Of a DNA stretch of 64,000 nt, positions 60,368 through 64,000 are shown in pieces. The notes under the pieces are model-generated. The model searched no databases and had not been told where the DNA came from. It worked only from the letters and a program-made list of their open reading frames with translations. The DNA lies in assembly GCF_001280065.1 (NCBI RefSeq), contig NZ_LGEA01000148.1, forward strand, positions 186,001-250,000. Direction: 5' to 3'. The position numbers and the translations under genes were made by a program. Within the stretch, counting starts at the first letter, position 1; the number at the start of each line of letters is the position of its first letter. Origin of the DNA: Streptomyces sp. NRRL B-1140 (GTDB lineage: Bacteria > Actinomycetota > Actinomycetes > Streptomycetales > Streptomycetaceae).

Positions 60368-61339
60368 GTGAAAGTCGCAGTTCTCGGCGCCGGTGCCATC
60401 GGCGCCTACGTCGGCGCCGCGCTCCACCGCGCGGGCGCCGAGGTGCATCTCATCGCCCGTGGACCGCATCTGGCGGCCATGAGGCAGCACGGAGTCCGGG
60501 TGCGCAGTCCACGCGGCGACTTCACCGCGCGCCCCCACGCCACCGACGACCCGGGCGAAGTCGGCCCGGTCGACCATGTCTTCCTGGGCCTGAAGGCCAA
60601 CGCGTACGCGGCGTGCGGGCCGCTGATCGCGCCGTTGCTGCACGAGACGACCTCGGTCGTCGCGGCCCAGAACGGCATCCCCTGGTGGTACTTCCACCGG
60701 CACGGCGGTCCGTACGACGGCCACCGTGTCGAGAGTGTCGACCCGGACGGCGCGGTCAGTGCGGTGCTCGCGCCCGAACGGGCCATCGGCTGTGTCGTCT
60801 ACGCGGCGACCGAACTCGAAGGGCCGGGCGTGGTCCGGCACTTGGAGGGCACGCGGTTCTCCATCGGCGAGCCCGACCGCAGCCGCTCCGCGCGCTGTCT
60901 CGCGTTCAGCGAGGGCATGCAGGCGGGCGGGCTGAAGTGCCCCGTCGAACCGGACCTGCGGGGCGACATCTGGGTCAAGCTGCTCGGCAACATCTCCTTC
61001 AACCCGATCAGCGCGCTGGCCCGCGCGACCATGCGGCAGATGTGCCTGCACGGCGGCACCCGCAGGGTCATCGAGATCATGATGACCGAGACGCTGGCGG
61101 TCGCCGAGGCCCTCGGCTGCCAGGTCGGTGTCTCCATCGAGCGCCGGCTCGCCGGTGCCGAGCGGGTCGGCGACCACCGCACCTCCACGCTCCAGGACCT
61201 GGAGCGTGGCAAGCCGCTCGAACTCGACGTGCTGCTCGCGGCGGTCGTCGAGCTGGCGGAGATCACCGGCGTGGAGGTGCCCACCCTGCGCACCGTGCAC
61301 GCCATCTCGGACCTGCTCGCGCTGAGGAGCGCCGCATGA
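60368..61339 (+). CDS. 2-dehydropantoate 2-reductase (PanE) family protein, possible oxalyl-CoA reductase
   Basis: 323 residues from the GTG at 60368 (GGAG upstream). N-terminal NADP-binding domain: 'MKVAVLGAGAIGAYVGAALHRAGAEVHLIARG' with GxGxxG, then 'VFLGLKANAYAAC' and 'VVAAQNGIPWWYF'. The C-terminal helical domain has 'DIWVKLLGNISFNPISALARATMRQM', holding the catalytic Lys and Asn of ketopantoate reductases, and 'HRTSTLQDLERGKPLELD'. It overlaps the formate dehydrogenase gene (ATGA) and faces an oxalate carrier. In Methylobacterium a PanE-like enzyme reduces oxalyl-CoA to glyoxylate; that role fits the setting better than pantothenate synthesis. Confidence 0.85.
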   Translation: MKVAVLGAGAIGAYVGAALHRAGAEVHLIARGPHLAAMRQHGVRVRSPRGDFTARPHATDDPGEVGPVDHVFLGLKANAYAACGPLIAPLLHETTSVVAAQNGIPWWYFHRHGGPYDGHRVESVDPDGAVSAVLAPERAIGCVVYAATELEGPGVVRHLEGTRFSIGEPDRSRSARCLAFSEGMQAGGLKCPVEPDLRGDIWVKLLGNISFNPISALARATMRQMCLHGGTRRVIEIMMTETLAVAEALGCQVGVSIERRLAGAERVGDHRTSTLQDLERGKPLELDVLLAAVVELAEITGVEVPTLRTVHAISDLLALRSAA

Positions 61340-63261
61340 GGAAACGCGACCGGACCCCCAAGACCTACACCCGGCTCACCCACCCGCTCGTGAGGGACTC
61401 CCGCGACGAGCCGTTCCGGCGGGCCACCTGGGAGGAGGCCCTGGACCGGGCCGCCGCGGGCCTCGGACGCAACCGCGACGCCTTCGGGATGTTCAGCTGC
61501 GCCCGCGCCACCAACGAGATGAACTACGTGGCGCAGAAGTTCGCCCGGGTCGTCATGGGCACCAACAACGTCGACTCCTGCAACCGCACCTGCCACGCCC
61601 CGAGCGTGGCGGGCCTGTCGGCGGCGTTCGGCTCGGGCGGCGGGACGTCGTCGTACGAGGAGATCGAGCACACCGACGTCATCGTGATGTGGGGCTCCAA
61701 CGCCCGGTTCGCGCACCCGATCTTCTTCCAGCACGTGCTGAAGGGCATCAGGAACGGAGCCCGGATGTACGCGGTCGATCCGCGCCGGACGTCGACCGCC
61801 GAGTGGGCGGAGAGCTGGATGGGGCTCAACGTCGGCACGGACATCCCGATGGCGCACGCGATCGGCCGCGAGATCATCCACGCGGGGCTCGCGAACGAGG
61901 CGTTCATCGAGCGGGCGACCAGCGGCTTCGAGGAGTACCAGGCGCTGGTCGAACCGTGGACGCTGTCGCTGGCCGAGAAGGTGACGGGTGTGCCGGCGGC
62001 GGCGATCCGTGAGGTGGCGCACGCCTACGCCCGTGCCGAGCGGGCCCAGTTGTGCTGGACCCTGGGCATCACCGAGCACCACAACGGCACCGACAACGTC
62101 CGCGCCCTGATCAACCTGTCCCTGCTCACCGGGCACGTCGGCCGCTACGGCTCGGGCCTGCAGCCGCTGCGCGGGCAGAACAACGTGCAGGGCGGCGGCG
62201 ACATGGGGGCGATCCCCAACCGGCTGCCCGGCTTCCAGGACATCCTCGACCCGGAGACCCGGCTGAAGTTCGAGTCGGCCTGGGACACCGTGATCCAGCC
62301 CCACTACGGCCTGAACCTCACGGAGATGTTCGAGGCGATGGAGGACGGCTCGCTGAGGGCCGTGTACTGCATCGGTGAGAACCCCGCCCAGTCCGAGGCG
62401 GACAGCGCACAGGCCGTGCGGCGGCTGCAGGCCCTGGATTTCCTCGTCGTGCAGGACATCTTCCTGACGAAGACCGCCGAGCTCGCGGACGTCGTCCTGC
62501 CGGCCACCGCCGGCTGGGCGGAGACCGACGGCACGACCACCAACAGCGAGCGGCGGGTGCAGCGCGTCCGCAAGGCCGTCTCCCCGCCCGGCGAGGCCCG
62601 CGAGGACATCGACATCATCTGCGATCTCGCGGCCCGCCTCGGCCACGACTGGAAGTACGCCGACGCCGAGACCGTGTGGAACGAGCTGAGGTCCGTCTCG
62701 CCCGACCACTACGGCATGACATACGAGCGCCTGGAGGAGCATCAGGGCATCCAGTGGCCCTGCCCGAGCACGGACGCCATCGAACCCACTTACCTGCACG
62801 GCCGGTTGTGGGAGACCGACCCGGCCAGGCGTGGCCCACTCGCCCCGTTCGGGCTGGTGCGGCACGACCCGCCCGTGGACCTCACCGACGAGCGGTACCC
62901 GATCCGGCTCACCACCGGGCGGCGGCTCGACTCGTACAACACCGGGGTGCAGAGCGGCGGTTACGCCTCGCCGCTCCGGCGCGGCGAGTTCGTCGAGCTG
63001 AGCCCGGAGGACGCCGAGCGCTACGGGGTCGTGGTCGGCGAGCACGTCCAGGTGACCTCGCGGCGCGGGTCGGTGACCGCTCCCGTGTGGGTGGACACCG
63101 CGCTGCGGCCGGGGCTCGCCTTCATGACCATGCACTTCCCGGACGAGGTGGACACCAACGCGCTGACGATCGAGGCGAACTGCCCGATCGCGGGGACGGC
63201 GGAGTTCAAGGCGTCGGCGATCCGGATCGAGAAACTGCCCATCGCGACCATCGTGGGGTGA
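61336..63261 (+). CDS. formate dehydrogenase alpha subunit (molybdopterin oxidoreductase), short N-terminus
   Basis: 641 residues; the ATG overlaps the panE stop. The molybdopterin domain is clear: active-site Cys86 in 'SCNRTCHAPSVAGLSAAFGSG' (Sec or Cys followed by His in other FDHs), 'VIVMWGSNARFAHPIFF', 'LQPLRGQNNVQGGGDMGAIPN', 'LADVVLPATAGWAETDGTTTNSERRVQ' and the C-terminal dinucleotide-binding domain with 'RLTTGRRLDSYNTGVQSGG'. The usual N-terminal [4Fe-4S] domain with CxxC...C is absent: the protein starts about 15 residues before 'HPLVR'. It would oxidise formate, the product of oxalate breakdown, passing electrons to the NuoE/F-like partner downstream. Confidence 0.87.
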   Translation: MRKRDRTPKTYTRLTHPLVRDSRDEPFRRATWEEALDRAAAGLGRNRDAFGMFSCARATNEMNYVAQKFARVVMGTNNVDSCNRTCHAPSVAGLSAAFGSGGGTSSYEEIEHTDVIVMWGSNARFAHPIFFQHVLKGIRNGARMYAVDPRRTSTAEWAESWMGLNVGTDIPMAHAIGREIIHAGLANEAFIERATSGFEEYQALVEPWTLSLAEKVTGVPAAAIREVAHAYARAERAQLCWTLGITEHHNGTDNVRALINLSLLTGHVGRYGSGLQPLRGQNNVQGGGDMGAIPNRLPGFQDILDPETRLKFESAWDTVIQPHYGLNLTEMFEAMEDGSLRAVYCIGENPAQSEADSAQAVRRLQALDFLVVQDIFLTKTAELADVVLPATAGWAETDGTTTNSERRVQRVRKAVSPPGEAREDIDIICDLAARLGHDWKYADAETVWNELRSVSPDHYGMTYERLEEHQGIQWPCPSTDAIEPTYLHGRLWETDPARRGPLAPFGLVRHDPPVDLTDERYPIRLTTGRRLDSYNTGVQSGGYASPLRRGEFVELSPEDAERYGVVVGEHVQVTSRRGSVTAPVWVDTALRPGLAFMTMHFPDEVDTNALTIEANCPIAGTAEFKASAIRIEKLPIATIVG

Positions 63262-63267
63262 ACACAA

Positions 63268-64000
63268 GTGGACCTGCACTTCGGTGACAGCAAACCGACG
63301 GACGAGGAACGGGCGGCCGTCGACGCCCTGCTCGGGCCTCCCGAGTCCTCCTGGGAGGGCGCCGACCGCACCGATGCGGATTTGCGGTGGGCGCGTGGCG
63401 GACGTGAGGCCCGGGAACGCCGCGACCTGCTGTTGCCGGGGCTGCACGCGATCAACGACCGGATCGGCTGGATCAGCGAGGGTGCCCTCGACTACCTGTG
63501 CCGGCGGCTGACGGTGCCGCCGGCGGAGGCGTACGGGGTCACCACCTTCTACGCCATGTTCTCGGTCAAGCCCCGGCCGGCGACCGTGCTGCACGTGTGC
63601 ACGGACCTGGCGTGCGCGGCGGCCGGGGCGCCTCAGCTGTGTGCCGGGATCGAGGAGCGGCTGGGCCTCGGCAGCGGCGTGAGCGTCGAGCGCAGCCCGT
63701 GCCTGGGACTGTGCGAACGCGCCCCGGCGGCACTGGCGATCAAGGCCGGGGACCCCGTGCGCACTGCGGTCTCGGCACCGGCGACCGTCCACGACGCCGT
63801 GCTCGCCGCGAGCTCCCCGGACTCCGCGCCCGAGGAGCCGACCGCCGCCCTGGCGGTGCCCCAGGCGGGGCAGGACGGCCTGATGCTGCTGCACCGCGTC
63901 GGTGTGGTCGACCCCTCGTCCCTCGACGACTACCGCGCTCACGGGGGGTACACCGCCCTGCGCCGCGCCTTCGAACTGGGTCCCGCCGGGGTCATCCGCG
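63268..64000 (+). CDS. NuoE/NuoF-like formate dehydrogenase subunit, cut by the window end
   Basis: Starts at GTG 63268, six bases after the fdh stop; about 244 codons are in the window with no stop. The first 160 residues are a NuoE-like thioredoxin fold: 'AINDRIGWISEGALDYLCRRLTVPPAEAYGVTTFYAMFS', then the [2Fe-2S] ligands in 'CTDLACAAAG' (C-x4-C) and 'CLGLCERAP' (C-x3-C). Around codon 225 'YRAHGGYTALRRAFELGP' marks the start of a NuoF-like (FMN, NADH, 4Fe-4S) domain. So it is a NuoE-NuoF fusion, which would let the formate dehydrogenase reduce NAD+. The end of the protein is not seen. Confidence 0.85.
   Translation, partial: MDLHFGDSKPTDEERAAVDALLGPPESSWEGADRTDADLRWARGGREARERRDLLLPGLHAINDRIGWISEGALDYLCRRLTVPPAEAYGVTTFYAMFSVKPRPATVLHVCTDLACAAAGAPQLCAGIEERLGLGSGVSVERSPCLGLCERAPAALAIKAGDPVRTAVSAPATVHDAVLAASSPDSAPEEPTAALAVPQAGQDGLMLLHRVGVVDPSSLDDYRAHGGYTALRRAFELGPAGVIR

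Noticed and set aside
58799..61300. Carrier gene extended to an 833-codon frame
   Set aside because: The first 390 codons are antisense to panE. The carrier family start is at the ATG at 60133, where the sequence becomes a typical OxlT N-terminus.

Overview
The window looks like about 64 kb of a Streptomyces chromosome. Base composition is very G+C rich with strong G/C preference at third codon positions, GTG starts are frequent, ATGA-type gene overlaps are common, and protein families such as FCD-GntR and ROK regulators, DUF2254, the EF-G paralogue and OxlT-type MFS carriers are typical of actinomycetes. There is one tRNA gene, tRNA-Leu(GAG), and no rRNA, CRISPR array or complete insertion sequence.

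Layout. 1-5.9 kb: tail of a CDP-alcohol phosphatidyltransferase, a divergent HxlR/RidA pair, an oligopeptide/nickel-type binding lipoprotein divergent from a CooC-like NTPase, and small genes (HD domain, zinc finger, winged helix). 6-12.6 kb: a worn accessory region with an unknown Cys-rich protein, a frameshifted membrane protein, two decayed copies of an anti-sigma-type ATPase flanking an EcsC-TerB fusion, a Fic remnant, a possible RNase A-like toxin remnant, an intact SMI1/KNR4 protein and the left end of a dead IS5-type element. 12.6-22.6 kb: a second EF-G, a YceI protein, and a hydroxyquinol-type aromatic pathway (FAD monooxygenase, intradiol dioxygenase, maleylacetate reductase, NmrA-like protein) divergent from a GAF/Fis regulator. 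Identical TGTCTC-N5-GAGACA palindromes lie upstream of the monooxygenase/regulator pair and upstream of yceI.

24.3-36.4 kb: a C1/C2 acid region with aldehyde dehydrogenase, sucD and sucC paralogues on the minus strand, facing a ThDP lyase/decarboxylase, a clear formyl-CoA:oxalate CoA-transferase, an ADP-forming acyl-CoA synthetase and two tandem OxlT carriers on the plus strand. 56.7-64 kb appears to be the second half of the same system: FCD-GntR regulator, FabH-like enzyme, a third OxlT carrier with an overlapping 46-residue small subunit, a PanE-like reductase that could be an oxalyl-CoA reductase, and a formate dehydrogenase alpha subunit plus NuoE/NuoF-like subunit (cut by the window end). 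A shared core, TTCGTC[G/T]AC, in three promoters suggests one regulator links them.

36.4-45.2 kb: a seven-gene, translationally coupled operon related to the bacterial ebo clusters (EboA, EboB/TatD, EboC/UbiA, EboE, an alkaline-phosphatase-like EboF, a second TIM-barrel protein). An inositol-3-phosphate synthase paralogue stands where the sugar-phosphate cyclase EboD would be expected. This is the best candidate for a poorly described system here. 45.3-56.5 kb: a sugar or keto-sugar utilisation locus with a 1,240-residue secreted GSDH-PKD-CBM-ThuA-DUF1080 protein, an isomerase, a Gfo/Idh/MocA oxidoreductase, a ribose-type ABC importer and a ROK regulator; a 32-bp tandem array lies upstream of the importer.
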